A stretch of DNA of 64,000 nt from Areca catechu (taxonomy: Eukaryota; Streptophyta; Magnoliopsida; Arecales; Arecaceae), in the NCBI GenBank assembly GCA_021397845.1, contig CM038050.1, forward strand, positions 147,745,980 through 147,809,979. Direction: 5' to 3'. The translations under genes and the position numbers were made by a program. Under the pieces are notes generated by a model. That model saw only the letters and a list, made by a program, of their open reading frames with translations. It was not told the DNA's origin and did not search any database. Shown piece after piece: positions 1-10,854 of this stretch (its first letter is position 1; each line of letters opens with the position of its first letter).

Positions 1-828
1 GATGGCCTCTAGAGGCCGATCTACTAAACCAACAAGTTACTCCATGACATGAAAACCAGGTATACTCGATTTGAAAAATTATTTTTGCACTTATTATGTT
101 TGCTCAGTATCTCAAGTCCTATTTCCAAGATCATCTAATTACAGTCCTCACTGACTAACCCTTAAGGGCCATCCAAAGTCGCCCAGACCCTCGGGGTGCC
201 AAGCCAAATAGGCGATGAAGCTCAGTGAGTTCAATATCTTCTACCACCCGAAGCCATCACAGAAAGCCCAGGTCCTGGCAGACTTCTTGGTGGAATGCAC
301 TTGGATGGATGAGGATCCAGAGGAGGAGAACTTCATCGAGCCAAGTAGGACCCAGCTGCAGGAGAGATGGCATGGATTCTCCACATCGATGATACATCCA
401 ACTCTAAAGGGAGTGGAGCCAAACTTATCCTCACCAACTCTAATGGAGTGGTCGATGAGTACGCACTACATTTCCTTTTCAAAACAATCAATAACCAGGC
501 TGAATATGAAGCACTCCTTAGGAGACTAAAGGTGTCCCGCAAGCTGGGCATGACAAGCCTGAAGGTCTTTATGAATTTGTAGCTCATAGCAAGCCAAGTC
601 TCCAATGAGTATGAAGCCCGAGATCCTCTGATGGTGAAGTACCTAGACCGAGTATGTTCGTACATAATCAGCTTCCGGTACTTCAACATCTTCCACATCC
701 CCCGCAGAGAGAATGCCTGTGTTGATGCCCTCTCCAGGCTTGCAACCCTGCCAGACTCATTGCTGGGGTGCACCTTCATTGAATACCTAGAGGTTCCTAG
801 TTACGAGATCACGAGTGAGGTCCAGTAG
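1..828 (+). pseudogene. Tat-1 pol: RNase H end plus second (archaeal-type) RNase H
   Basis: Reading through frameshifts, 1-310 gives the end of the RT-linked RNase H: an RYTRFEK-like stretch, then MKLSEFNIFYHPKPSQKAQ and ADFLVECTW. This is the usual end of that domain in Tat elements. A second RNase H-like domain starts at ~367 (WILHIDDTSNSKGSGAKLIL, then NNQAEYEALL) and runs to ~828 (IPRRENACVDALSRLA). The second RNase H is a hallmark of the Tat lineage. Its first catalytic Asp is retained (HIDDTSN). Stops interrupt it near 582 and 828, and at least three frames are needed, so it is not functional. It should have helped degrade the RNA strand during reverse transcription. The Tat assignment is good; the limits are approximate. 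Confidence 0.75.
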
Positions 829-930
829 GTCACCCTCGAGGTGAGCTGGATGGATCCTTATATTAGGTACATAATCGACAACACCCTGCCCAAAGATTGC
901 ATGGAGGCCGGTCTTCTAAAGTGAAAGGCC

Positions 931-2080
931 GCTCGCTTCATGCTCATGGATGGGCAACTCTATCGAAGGTCCTACTCCTATCGCTTGCTAAAGTGCCTGA
1001 GGCCTTTGAAGGCCGTTTACATCCTCCAAGAGATACATGAAGGTATCTATGGAAACCATGTGGGGGGTAAGACACTGGCCTACAAAACTCACAAGCAGGG
1101 TTACTATTGGAAGACCATAGAGGAAGATACGATCGAGTTCGTGCAAAAGTGTGATCACTGCCAGCAACACGTCCACATCCAACACCAGCCAGCTTCCCCA
1201 CTATTCTAGCTCTCCTCTCCTGACTGTTCATCTAATGGGGGATGGACATTTAGGGGCCTTTTCCCCCGATGTCTGGTTAGTGGAAGTACTTGATTATCGC
1301 CATTGACTACTTCACCAAGTGGATGGAGGCCGAGCCCTTGGCCCAGATCACTGAGAGTAAGGTGAGGGCATTCCTCTGGAAGTCGGTCATCTGCCATTTT
1401 GGACTTCTTCATACCATCATCACAAACAATGAGCGACAGTTTGACAACCAGGCATTCAAGGAGTTTTGCATCGACTTGAACATTTGCCATCGTTTCATGT
1501 CGGTAGCTTATCCATAGATCAATAGAGAGGCCGAGGTGACAAATCGGACCATCCTCTAAGGGCTCTGCACCAAACTAGATAAGGCAAAGGGTCGATGGGC
1601 TGACGAGCTCCCTAGTATGCTATGGGCCTATCACACAATGCCCCGAACAGCAACGGGCAAGACACCCTTCAGTTTGGTCTTCAGCACAGAAGCCATGATC
1701 CTAGTTGAGATGGGCCACCTACGCTACAAGTGCAATAATACGATGAAGCAAGCAATCCAGCATGCCTCCTCCTCAACCTCAACCTGCTGGACAAGATGAG
1801 AGACAAGGCATGGCTCTGCAAGGCAGTGTACCAATAGTGGATGGCCCGTTATTACAATTCCTGCATGAAACCCAAAGCCTTCCACTCGGGTGACCTCATC
1901 CTCAAGTGCATGGAAGCCTCCCAACCTAGCCAATGCAGTAAGCTATCTTCAAACTGGGAAGGCTCCTATAGGGTGATCGAAGCCTTGTCATATGGAGCAT
2001 ATCGAATCGCTGACCTCGACGGAGCTTAGCTCACCCTAACATGGAATGCCACAAACTTGAGGATGTACTACCAATGATGT
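931..2080 (+). pseudogene. Tat-1 pol: integrase
   Basis: The zinc-binding domain (HEGIYGNHVGGKTLAYK ... CDHCQQH, H-H-C-C) lies at ~1031-1170. The catalytic core begins at IAIDYFTKWMEAEP (first Asp at 1305-1307). The second acidic position reads ITNNERQF where SDNG-QF is usual, so this Asp is changed to Asn. The Glu motif (AEVTNRTI) is at ~1527. The C-terminal part (GDLILK ... YRIADLDGA, then TWNATNLRMYY) ends near 2080. Stops at 1210, 1515, 1556, 1797 and elsewhere show it is dead. Integrase joins the cDNA to host DNA; this copy would lack a catalytic residue even without the stops. Directly downstream is a minisatellite. Confidence 0.8.
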
Positions 2081-2156
2081 ACACCCCATATTCAAGGATG
2101 AAATGGAATGCTCTTTTGGCATCACAATTTAGTTTTATCTCTCCAAAGTGCACTCA

Positions 2157-2740
2157 TCCATCAGATCCATGGTCCAGCGAAGTAAGCTGGGAGCCTCAAT
2201 ACCCCGCACTCACCCATCAGATCCCAGGTCCAACAAAAGAAGTCGGGATCCTCAGCGCCCCATACTCACCCATCAGACCCCAGGTCCGGTGAAGGAAGCC
2301 GGGAGCCTTAGCACCCCATACTCACCTATCAGACCCCAGGTCCAGTGAAGGAAGCCAGGAGCCTTAGTGTCCCGCACTCATCCATCAAACCCCAGGTCTG
2401 GTAAAGGAAGCTGGGAGTCTCAATGCCCCGCACTCATCCATCGGGCCCCAGGTCCAGCGAAGGAAGCTAGGAGCCTTAGCACCCCGCACTCATCCATCGG
2501 ACTCCAGATCCGACAAAGAAAGCTGGGAGCCTTAATACCCGCACTCACCCATCGGACCCCAAGTTCGGCAAAGAAAGTCGGGAGCCTCAGTGCCCCACAC
2601 TTATCCATCAGACCCTAGGTCCAGTGAAGGAAGCTGGAAGCCTCAAAGCCCCAAACTCATCTATCAGACCTCATATCTGATGAAGAAAGCTTGGGGCTCC
2701 GAAGCCCCGTATTCATTCACTAGACCCCCAGTTCGATAAA
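2157..2740 (+). repeat. 56-bp minisatellite, about 10 copies, in the Tat-1 3' region
   Basis: Units contain cccgcactcatccatc, gaccccaggtcc, gaaggaagc and gggagcct. The start of successive catcag/catcgg motifs is spaced 56 bp (2161, 2217, 2273, 2329 and so on). The repeats decay toward 2740. Because 56 is not a multiple of 3, the array reads open in several frames and produces spurious proline-rich ORFs. It sits ~80 bp after the integrase. Tandem repeats at this position are known in Tat and Ogre 3' untranslated regions. Confidence 0.9.
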
Positions 2741-3299
2741 GGGAGGACGAGATGCTCTACAACACCATCCTCACCGATAGCCGGTTCCATGGTGCTTGCA
2801 TCTACCTATCCAATCCCGGTCTAGTCCTCATCGACTAAGGAGCAAGAAGGGTAGGTAGGACTCTACCTAGCATTACCACCTCCAATGGTTCATCCGACTC
2901 CCACGATGTCTAGCTGATGGACCAGGCGACGGGCGCCATGCACACAACAACAAAGAAGAAGAAGAGGAAGAAATCTGGGTTCACAAAAAGTTTGATTACA
3001 TTACTAAAAAGGAGTTTATAGAAGGAGAACTCCCTGACAAGTCGAGGAGTTCATCAAAATGTTTTTAGTACAAAAGAAGAAAAAGAGAAACAGCAAAGGA
3101 GACTTAAGCCAGCCATGGCCTGGAAGTCGATGCATCACCAGATTTGATGGTCTTTATGGTAGCTTCTATCATCACCCCCATCTCGACCATTGTCTGCTCG
3201 ATGGCCCCCATCACCGAACTACATTGAGTCGACGTTGTGGTAGCCACAATCGCTTGGGACACTAGGGGAGTAGCACCATGTGGTCTTAATGGGTTCTAC
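2741..3299. other. Tat-1 3' untranslated stretch
   Basis: No coding signal was recognised. There is a purine-rich run (aagaagaagaagaggaag) near 2953-2972. The end of the antisense ORF may extend into the right-hand part. Nothing else is seen. Confidence 0.4.
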
Positions 3300-5279
3300 T
3301 CATCCGAGACCGGCGGGCTCCACTTGGGTAGCTTTGGCAGGCGGGTTCACATCACCCGTGTCCCCCTCGGGCTTGTCAGGGATGACTTCATGCAGGTTCG
3401 GGAGGTGGAAGAGCTGCACCATCTTTTTCTTGCATTCTTCGAAACCTTTAAAGAATGCATCGTATATGGCCTCCCTCACTTCATCCTCGAACTTCACCGA
3501 GTTCTTGTACCACCTGATGGACTTGGTCGCTTCTCTCTTCATGGCCTCCATCACCATCATAGCGGCAGTGGCCTTTCCTTCGACCACCGTGGCTCACTTC
3601 TCCACCAGGTTTAGCCATACCTGAGGCCTTGCAGCTGCCCTTCTAGGCAGAGTGACATAGAAGTAGACCTGGCGAGGTTCTCCTCCAGGTGAGTGATGTA
3701 CTCCCCCTTCTCTGCAATTGTGGCTCTATGGTCCTCTATGCGTAGCTCAAGGTCCATAACAGAGTCCCGAGCCTGCCTGAGCTTGACCTTCAATTCCTTT
3801 ACTTGAGCCTCCATGGCCGGTAACTACTCTGCCAAAATCTTGGCCTTCACCTCGGCGACATCGACCCTACTGCGGGACTCTACATCCCTCGAAGTAGTGC
3901 CCGGCACGTGTCCTTAACTAGGAATGCATCCTGAGTGACCTAAGGTACAAAGTAAGGGGAGATAGTGAGCCCAAAAAAAAGGGGGGGAGAAAAAGAAAGA
4001 GAAGGGGAGAAGGGAAGACTTACTATGAGGAGCAGGGAAAAGATTCTGGTGATGGTGTCCCCCAGCGAGCGGCTAGCCCTCTCCTAGCGGTCCCGAGGCT
4101 GTAGGATGAACCCCAACAACCTCTTAGCTAGGCCCGCATCGAGGGTGACCGATGCCTGGGGCACCAGTATGGACACCCTGGCCACCCTAGGGGTCGGGGC
4201 CGCAGATGAAGAAGGACCCGCCAACTCCGGGCCTATCAGACAAGACTTTATCACTGCAGCGATCACAAGTGGAGCCAGATCGCCTTTCGATTTGGGCATG
4301 GCGGGAGCCTCGAGGGATGGTGGGATCTCCACGATCTCGGGAACCTCGTGGGGGGCCCGAGGTGCCCCCTCCCTTGGCTCGGTGCTCCCGCTAGGTCCCG
4401 GGGTCATGCCCCTGACCGCCTCTGTAACTAGCATCGAGGCATCCTGGGCCCTCTCTTCCCGAGGGCAAGCTAACAGCTCCCCGTGAGGCCTTTGCTCTAG
4501 CTCCTTGTGGGGCCTCTTGCCGGCTCCTCCCGAGACCTCGCCGACAATAACCACTTGTAGTCATCTATTTGATCATATCGACGGAGAATTTCATATCTGC
4601 ATCAATAAAAAGGATTCAGTTAGTTACTAGAAATCATCGAAAGATGTAGATTTCAAATCTTACCTAAGGACCGGACCAGGTTGATACTGGTATCGAACAG
4701 GTTCTCTCAGAGAGGAGGTCCCACCTGCGTGGAACGCTTGAGGTGACGAGCTAATCATACACCTCCTGATCAGTAGGCTCCACTGTGGCATTCTAGTTAG
4801 GGGATCGGTTGGGATCGCTTCAAACCCAATTAATCCTCTTGATCAAGGCGAAGAGGAACCTGCTCTTCCATCCCTTGATGAAAGTGGACAGGTCAAACCT
4901 AAGCATCCTGGGGCAAGGCGCTATGAACCACCACCCCCTATCCGCTGGGTGGCATTTCAAAGTAAAGAGGGCCCTAAAAAGAAAAAACCAGGCAACTATA
5001 ACATGAAAGTGGCATAATACTTGAACGAAGAGATGACCCTAAAGAAGTTTGGGATAAATTGGGCCAGCACTAACCTATATTGATCTAAGAAAGATAGGAT
5101 AAAGGGATGAAGAGGGAGCCGAAAGTCGGCAAGGAAAAAATCTTCATACAAGGTGACCCGGCCCAGCCCCCTAAGGTGACCCGCTCCCTTGGGTCCGGGG
5201 CCATGATCCGAATGGTGACATGGGGATGCAACGTCGCCATCTCTGCTAGACCAGCAATAATTCTTGCAAAAGCATGCAC
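3300..5279 (-). pseudogene. Tat-1 antisense ORF (gORF, 'gypsy-type transposon' family)
   Basis: Several open pieces on the minus strand line up as one decayed protein. The N-terminal part (~5160-4760) reads FRLPLHPFILSFLR ... LFRALF ... WWFIAPCP ... FIKGWKSRFLFA. This resembles the plant 'putative gypsy type transposon' domain that I know as Pfam PF04195. A Pro/Ser/Glu-rich middle follows (4554-4084), then a coiled coil (3814-3611: VKELKVKLRQARDSVMDLEL) and a C-terminal block (3587-3300: IYDAFFKGFEECKKKMVQLF). It runs opposite to pol, between pol and the 3' LTR, as gene23 does in Grande. Its function in these elements is not known. Frameshifts and stops break it. Family recognition is from memory of motifs, so confidence is moderate. 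Confidence 0.6.
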
Positions 5280-5284
5280 TCCAC

Positions 5285-5580
5285 TAGGGCTTCAGGCCCT
5301 GCAGTATGCTGCCTGCACCTCATGTAAGAGGGGTGCTCCATTGGGGCTCCAGGCCCTGTAGCATGCCACCTACATCTCCTACAAAAGGGGTGCTATGCCG
5401 GGACTCCAGGCCCTATAGCATGCCATATGTTCTTCCTGTAAAAGGAATGCTCTACTAAGGCTCCAAGCCCTATAGCATACCATCTGCAACCCCTGCGAGT
5501 GGAAGTGCCCAGCCATGGCTCCAGGCCTTGTAGCATGCCACCTGTGCCTTCCGTAGGGATCACTCCATCAAGGGGCAAGC
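5285..5580 (+). repeat. 57-bp tandem repeat, about 5 copies, near or inside the Tat-1 LTR
   Basis: The motif caggccct followed by gtagcatgcc recurs at 5293, 5350, 5407, 5464 and 5522, giving a period of 57 (once 58) bp. Each unit also carries ggggtgct. It lies between the start of the antisense ORF and the TATA-like site at 5741, so it is probably in the U3 of the LTR or just before it. Confidence 0.85.
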
Positions 5581-6106
5581 TCTGCAGCATGTCGGCTGCA
5601 TCCCCTACAAGAAGACCTTCTTCTGAGAACCTCGAACCTGGTCTAACGGGGCTCTAAAGGGCTTGCATCCCTTCCATAGAGGATGTTCTAGGAGAGGCAC
5701 CCAACCAAGGCTCCAGACCTGGTCTGGCTGAATTAATTCCTATATATCGATAAGAGGGACCTCCTGGATGAGGGGTGAACCAAGAGAGAAGCGGTAAGAG
5801 AGCAAAGGCAAAGGGCTGAAACAACGAACAACCCCCTAGCTTCCTAGAAACTCTAGTTCTTCTATTTTCTTCTATCACCCTCTACTTGGTGGCCTCCTAA
5901 GCATCCATCTCAAAGGATATGTTCCCCTTAGTCGTCTTATTGACTTGACCATCGGAGTATCCCCGTCGGGATCCCTGGCCCAGGTCTCCATTTTTTTGCA
6001 GGACCGATCGATCGCGAAGGCAGGAGGACGAAGAGTCCGATGCTTCAAGAGAGGCCAGCTCAATCGGGCCCCATCAGAACTATAGGCCACGATGATCTAG
6101 GCGACA
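5290..6106 (+). repeat. Tat-1 3' LTR (left edge uncertain)
   Basis: The right part (5915-6106: ttgacttgaccatcggagtatcc ... tttttttgcagg ... ggccacgatgatct) matches the distal end of the Tat-3 LTR at 22045-22232. A TATA-like tatatatcga is at 5741-5750. The LTR start could not be fixed because the other LTR is outside the window; 5290 is the end of the antisense ORF region, not an observed TG end. Confidence 0.55.
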
Positions 6107-6557
6107 ATAAGGGCCATTGATCGGAATAGCTAAACTAGGATGGCCCACCATGGATTTTTCACTTGTTTAAGGGAATAAGGTGGAATAAACCTTATTCCAT
6201 CCAAAATAAGCAAAACTAAACACCACCTTATAGTTTTTTTATTGTTAGTATTTATCTTTACAAATTATTCCATGCATGATTGTTACATTTAAGGTTAATA
6301 TGACATTTTTTTTAATGAGCTAGTAGGCTTTCTTATTACTTAATTGGAATTAATCTTTATTTTAAACAACCATAATTCATTGGATTTGTTGTTAATAAAT
6401 TGACCAGCCTTTCAATAAATTATCGTTAATCAATTTTAGACATATCTAACTTTTTAAATCATATTAAATTTTACTCTTAATATGTAAAATGTGGTCATTA
6501 ATTACCTTAGGTCTTAGATTCACACATATTATACTTATCAAGTTTTTAAATCATATT
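6107..6557. other. AT-rich spacer between two Tat elements
   Basis: No gene is seen. An imperfect palindrome occurs at ~6171-6208 (ggaataaggtggaataaacc facing ccttattcc), followed by a very AT-rich tract. It could be the remains of a small inverted-repeat element or old host sequence. This and possibly nothing else in the window may be pre-insertion DNA. Confidence 0.4.
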
Positions 6558-7592
6558 TGATGCATCCGAAAATGGTCGCTCCTATATGGATGCCACGTGG
6601 CTTGCCATCTCACCTATCAGCTTAGCTTCTGGCTACCTCATCTGCCAGCTCATGCCATTCCACCTCCCGGTTCAATGCAGCGAGTAAGCTCCTCAGAGCC
6701 CGACATGCAGCCTCCACTGCTATGCAAGTAAACCCGGCATGCCCATCCTCCATAGGAGGCAGGTGACCCTACACCATGGCTTGCTAAAGCCAGCCACTCC
6801 TCATTAATGTAGTCAGCATGCTTGCCATGTAGAGGTGATCCACACTAACTCTACCCACTCTTCCAAAGGCATGCACTCTGCAATGATGTACCAACAACCT
6901 TTCCCTGCACCATGTTCCCCATAAGTGCTAGGCATTCTATATACCTCATCTATAAACTTGTTCCTCCAACACTCCAGGTAAGTCTCTCTAGACAAGTTCC
7001 ACTGAAGACCCTCCAAGAAAGTTTTTTCTAAGAGGCTCTACTGGAAAGATCCCCCTTCTATAAGGGCTTTTCGTGGCAAGCATCCTTAAGTGTCCATGAC
7101 CCTTTGAAAGGCTTCACAGTCTTTCCAGATCCATCCAAGAGTTTTAATTCTTTGCTCGGGTGTAGTCCGAGACCACCTTGCCTCACATCAGTTTCATCTC
7201 TTTGTCTTGCTTCGCTTAAACTCCACCTTGCCTCATTAAGGCTTCACCTTGCCATGCCAAGACCTCACCTTGCTTCGCCAAGGCCTTGCCTTACCTATGC
7301 CCATCTTTCGCCACCTCACATGCTTCCATTTCATATTGCTAGCCTTCTATGGCCACACTCTTTATATACGAAGCTATAGTTTCCTCTCTTTTTTCTGTTT
7401 GTTATTGCATGAGATTGACTTAGACATCGAAGGTTCATCCATAAGGAACCACCCTCTAGTGTCTAGATTTCCATATCTTCTTCATTTTGCAGGTTTCAGA
7501 ACATCCATGCTAGGTGAAGGAAAACCCAGAGCCATTCGAGTAAGCAGCTATATCTAGCCATGCCAACAGGTCTCGAGTAGAATCATAGTAGA
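6558..7592 (+). repeat. Tat-2 5' LTR
   Basis: It starts at tgatgcatccgaaaatggtc, which recurs at 47867. The end is placed before a TTGGCAC primer-site-like motif at 7593. An imperfect C/T-rich repeat (caccttgcct / caccttgcca / caccttgctt) lies at ~7170-7300, and a TATA-like tttatatac lies near 7350. A gcagg motif in a T-rich context (~7485) resembles the R-U5 of Tat-1 and Tat-3. The right edge is approximate. Confidence 0.6.
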
Positions 7593-7593
7593 T

Positions 7594-7611
7594 TGGCACT
7601 ATAAGAAGGAC
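7594..7611 (+). other. probable primer-binding site of Tat-2
   Basis: TGGCACTATAAG follows the LTR. Plant Tat/Athila elements commonly carry TGGCGCC-type sites here. A similar TTTGGCACCTATAAC follows the Tat-3 5' LTR at 19488. Weak, degenerate match. Confidence 0.35.
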
Positions 7612-7668
7612 CCATGGCTCAAATAACTATTAAGAGGACCTATAGTTTCTCCTTTTCTTGAGTCAACA

Positions 7669-8968
7669 TGGAAAGAAAGAAGTCTATGGCGAGACCCACT
7701 TCTCCTCCTCCCATAGAAGAGTCATTGACCTTGAAGGATCACCCTTAGATCCTTTTAGACCAAGCTGCTCTTCCCCCTATTGAGGAGCCATCGGCTATTC
7801 CTCCAGTCATAGCCAAGTAGTTCCATCAACTTTCATTCTAAGTCAAGTCACTCACTATCGTGATGCAAGCTTTGCAGCAACCCCTAACTCAATCAACTGA
7901 ACCATAGCCTTCAAAAGTTCCTCCATTGGTGCGGGGGTAGGCCAGGTAGGCCAGACTAGTGTAACTCGCTTTAGTGAGGCTGAGATGCACTTGGTGGCCC
8001 CTCAGCTAGCTAGCAGCACTAAGCGGCCCCTTTATCATCATCCCATGTAGCCATCAAAATCTCGAGGGGCACATCACATTCATCACTCCCGTCACTAAGC
8101 CAGTTGCCAAGATGGCAACTAAGAATGTGGTTCTTCCATTTCACTATCTTCTTTTTTATCACTGGATTCTTCATCAAAGGGACCACCATATTACTGTCCG
8201 TTAAGGTATACCTAACAACGAGATAAGCTAGACTGAAAGCTTTGTGAGTTGGATAGCTACCTAGAGACCCTTCACCAATAGTAGATGGCATCAATTGGGG
8301 AGCCACTTTTCACCATACATCCACCATTCAGCTAGGTCATCATGGAGGAGCCCATTCCTCGACATTTCAAGGCACCTTCTAAGAAGGCCTATGATAGCTC
8401 CACCGATCCTTATGACTACTTGGAGAGCTTTAAGACTCTTATGATGCTGCAAGAAGTATCTGATGCCTTAATATGCAAGATCTTTCTAATTACCTTTTGA
8501 GATGCTACTCAAGCTTGGTACACCAAGCTCTTCCTAGGTTCCACCAACTCTTTGAGAAGTTTGGCCAAAAATTCATCACTCAGTTCTAGAGTAGCCGAAG
8601 ACCTTGAAAGAATTCCAACTCCCTCTTCTCCATCCAGTAAGAGGAAGGGGAGTCTCTTCGAAACTTTATGGGTCACTTTAGAGTGATCATGTTGGAGGTT
8701 CATAGCTTGGAGATAGCGATCGCGATGTCAGCCCTTATGAGGGGTTTCTAAGTAGGAGGCTTCTACTACTCCCTCTTCAAAAGATTTTCTTAAGATCTTC
8801 TAGAACTTTTGTCCCACTCCAAAAAGTACATCAACTTCGAAGAAGGCATAGTGGCAAAGAGGAAGGAAAAAAGAGAACACTCGCATCCTCAGGAGAATCA
8901 CTCTCTCCCTCCTCCATCTAAGAGAAGGAATGATGAAGCCATACCCCTTCACCATTCCAGAAGCCCAC
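7669..8968 (+). pseudogene. Tat-2 gag, N-terminal and central part
   Basis: A reading frame opens at 7669 (MERKKSMARPTSPPPIEES) and stops after ~25 codons. The recognisable gag core is at ~8340-8640: EEPIPRHFKAPSKKAYDSS, TDPYDYLESFKTLMMLQEVS, then WYTKL. This fits the Tat gag pattern FK-P-YDG-DP-HLE-FK-M followed by CR-F-A-W. Gag forms the virus-like particle that packages element RNA. Several stops (for example at ~8498 and ~8590) kill the frame. Tat-3 interrupts it at 8974, and the downstream gag region resumes at 22238. Confidence 0.65.
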
Positions 8969-9171
8969 ACCATTGATGTGGCAACATCTGCTGACATGGA
9001 GCCTGACACGGCATCATCCGCTTATGTGGAGCCTGCACAGCCACCAACCAATGACCGCATGGGTAGGGCCTATCACCTGGATGCAGCCTTCAAGTGGAAG
9101 GCCGAGGCGAGCCCCCTATCGAGGTCAGCTCCCAGCCAGGCCCCCCTGATCGAGGTTAGCTCCCGGTCAGG

Positions 9172-10513
9172 TATTAACTCTGGTATTGATTTTGATGATT
9201 GACAAAATACTTAAGTATATATGAGTACTAATTATATTTTAAGTATGTTTATCAGATCTTAGTACTCATCCATATTGAATAAAGAAATGCTTGTATTTCA
9301 GTTGAAGAAGTCCTTCAAATTCATGAAATTTCAAGTTATAAGGACTTTGAAATATAAGGAAGACTTGAAATGACTTAAAATTTGATTTTGGAGAAGTTTC
9401 AACAAGTTTCAGCACTAGCACACTCAAGTATAGACTCATAAAGATGTTGAAGTATCGACTCAAGGCCTGAGAATAAGAAAAATGCAGAACTGTGTCAATT
9501 TAGAATTTTTGCCTTGAGCTGATCCAAGTGTCAACTCACAAAAATCAAGTATCAACTCATGAAGAACTCAAGTGTCGACTCACCATATTCAAGTGTCGAT
9601 ACTTGGAGTAATTGCTAGTTTTTCAGAAGTGTAGAATTGATTCCAACTTATTTCAAATGGCTAGTTTTTCATCCCCAACGGTCATAAACGGTCATTTATA
9701 GGTTGGAGAGCTATATAAATACCAAAAATCAACTGAAAAAGTAATCCTTTGGTGAGATTATTGAATATCCTTCAATGATTCAAGAGTTGAGTGGTTCAAG
9801 CTTTCAAGCTTCCAAAGATAAGAGAGTTGATCCAAGTCCACAACATCAAGCTTCATTCAAAGGCTTCAACAAATTGAAGACAAGCTTCTTTAACACCATC
9901 CAAGGGCTTCAAAGAGATACTTGATTTATTTTAGAAAGCTTTATTGTATTCTTTACTTTCATTCTTATATTGTCGTATCAAGGTTTTTGGTAAGCCTTGA
10001 AAAATCAAAGAGGTTGTTGGTTAGCCTTTGTGTAAAATCTACATAGGTTATTGGTGATCCCGTAAAACTAACATAGATTGTTGGTGAGCCCATAAAACCA
10101 TTGAAGGTTGTTAGTTAGCCTAAGTTATAAAACCAACAAGGGATTTTGACTTGTAAGCCTAGAAAAATAAGTTGGGTTTTGATTAGTGAGCCCGGAAAAC
10201 TAATCGACAGTAATCTTGGTGATTATAGTGAAATACCTAAGAAAAACTTGGAAAGTGGATTTAGGTACCTTGGAGTGCACCGAACTACTATATATTCTTG
10301 TGTTTATGATTACTCTTATTCATTGCTTATTTACTCTTGCATTTACTTTGTTAATTCCATTACATATTTTCATTAAGCACACAAATACTTTGGCAAAACA
10401 TAAGAACTTGATTTGAATTGGTACATGCTTGTTTTATATCCATTGAAATAGTTCAAATAATTTTTAAAACCCAATTCACCCCCCCTCTTGGGTTGCATCA
10501 TCACTAGGCAACA
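9172..10513 (+). mobile_element. solo LTR, Sirevirus-like (Ty1/copia)
   Basis: It is a 1342-bp unit between TATTAACTC (probably from TGTTAACTC) and ggcaaca. The flanks are tcagg (9167-9171) and ccagg (10514-10518), a TSD with one mismatch. The uninterrupted Tat-3 LTR copy at ~21066 confirms the empty site. The start (tgatgattgacaaa) and the C-rich end (ccccccctcttgggttgcat) are typical of Sirevirus LTRs as I know them. No internal region or second LTR is present, which implies LTR-LTR recombination. Confidence 0.75.
9425..9720 (+). promoter_or_regulatory. repeated 14-bp motif upstream of a TATA box in the solo LTR
   Basis: The motif CAAGTRTCRACTCA (with small variations) occurs at 9425, 9449, 9525, 9546, 9569 and 9590. 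A TATA box (ctatataaat) follows at 9711-9720. The layout resembles a U3 enhancer array plus core promoter. A second repeat family (gttgttggt-agcc followed by taaaac, spaced ~30-35 bp) lies downstream at ~10010-10140 and would be transcribed. Confidence 0.6.
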
Positions 10514-10854
10514 CCAGGGTCATGTTCATGCGACTGAAGTTAGCCCCCTACCGAGATCAGCTCCTAGCCAGGGTCGAGTTCAAGAAGCGAGCCGTCCATC
10601 CGATGCCAGCTCCCAGCTGAAGCAGAGCTCATAAAGTTGGCTCTCCTGGTCAAGGCAAAATTCATAAAGCAAGCCCCCCATCCGAGGCCAGCTCCCAGCC
10701 AGGGTCAAGCTGATGCTGCTAAAGGAGGACCCCCTTGCAAGTTCTTTCCAAAATTTTTGCTAGTAGCAGAGGGGAAAAAGATCAGCGAGAATTCAAACCG
10801 CGGTCCCTATCCACCTGCAACCTCCGAGAAGTGGTGCACGCCCTGCCACCAGTC

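Larger units (their letters stand above)
1..6106 (+). mobile_element. Tat-1: 3' part of a Ty3/gypsy Tat-lineage LTR retrotransposon
   Basis: The window opens inside this element. In order it shows a ribonuclease H end, a second RNase H, an integrase, a tandem-repeat block, a long antisense ORF and an LTR whose last ~170 bp resemble the end of the Tat-3 LTR (22045-22232). A second RNase H, an antisense ORF downstream of pol, and minisatellites in the 3' region are all known traits of plant Tat/Grande/Ogre elements. Every coding part has stops or frameshifts, so it is a dead copy. The right end is placed at gcgaca (6106) by alignment with the gcaaca end of Tat-3. The 5' part lies outside the window. 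Confidence 0.8.

Noticed and set aside
2148..2618. Proline-rich ORFs over the 56-bp array
   Set aside because: They arise because the repeat unit reads open in several frames; no start context or conservation supports a protein.
3237..3624. Plus-strand ORFs of 114 and 125 codons
   Set aside because: They are shadows of the minus-strand gORF, whose frame shows better protein-like composition and motifs.
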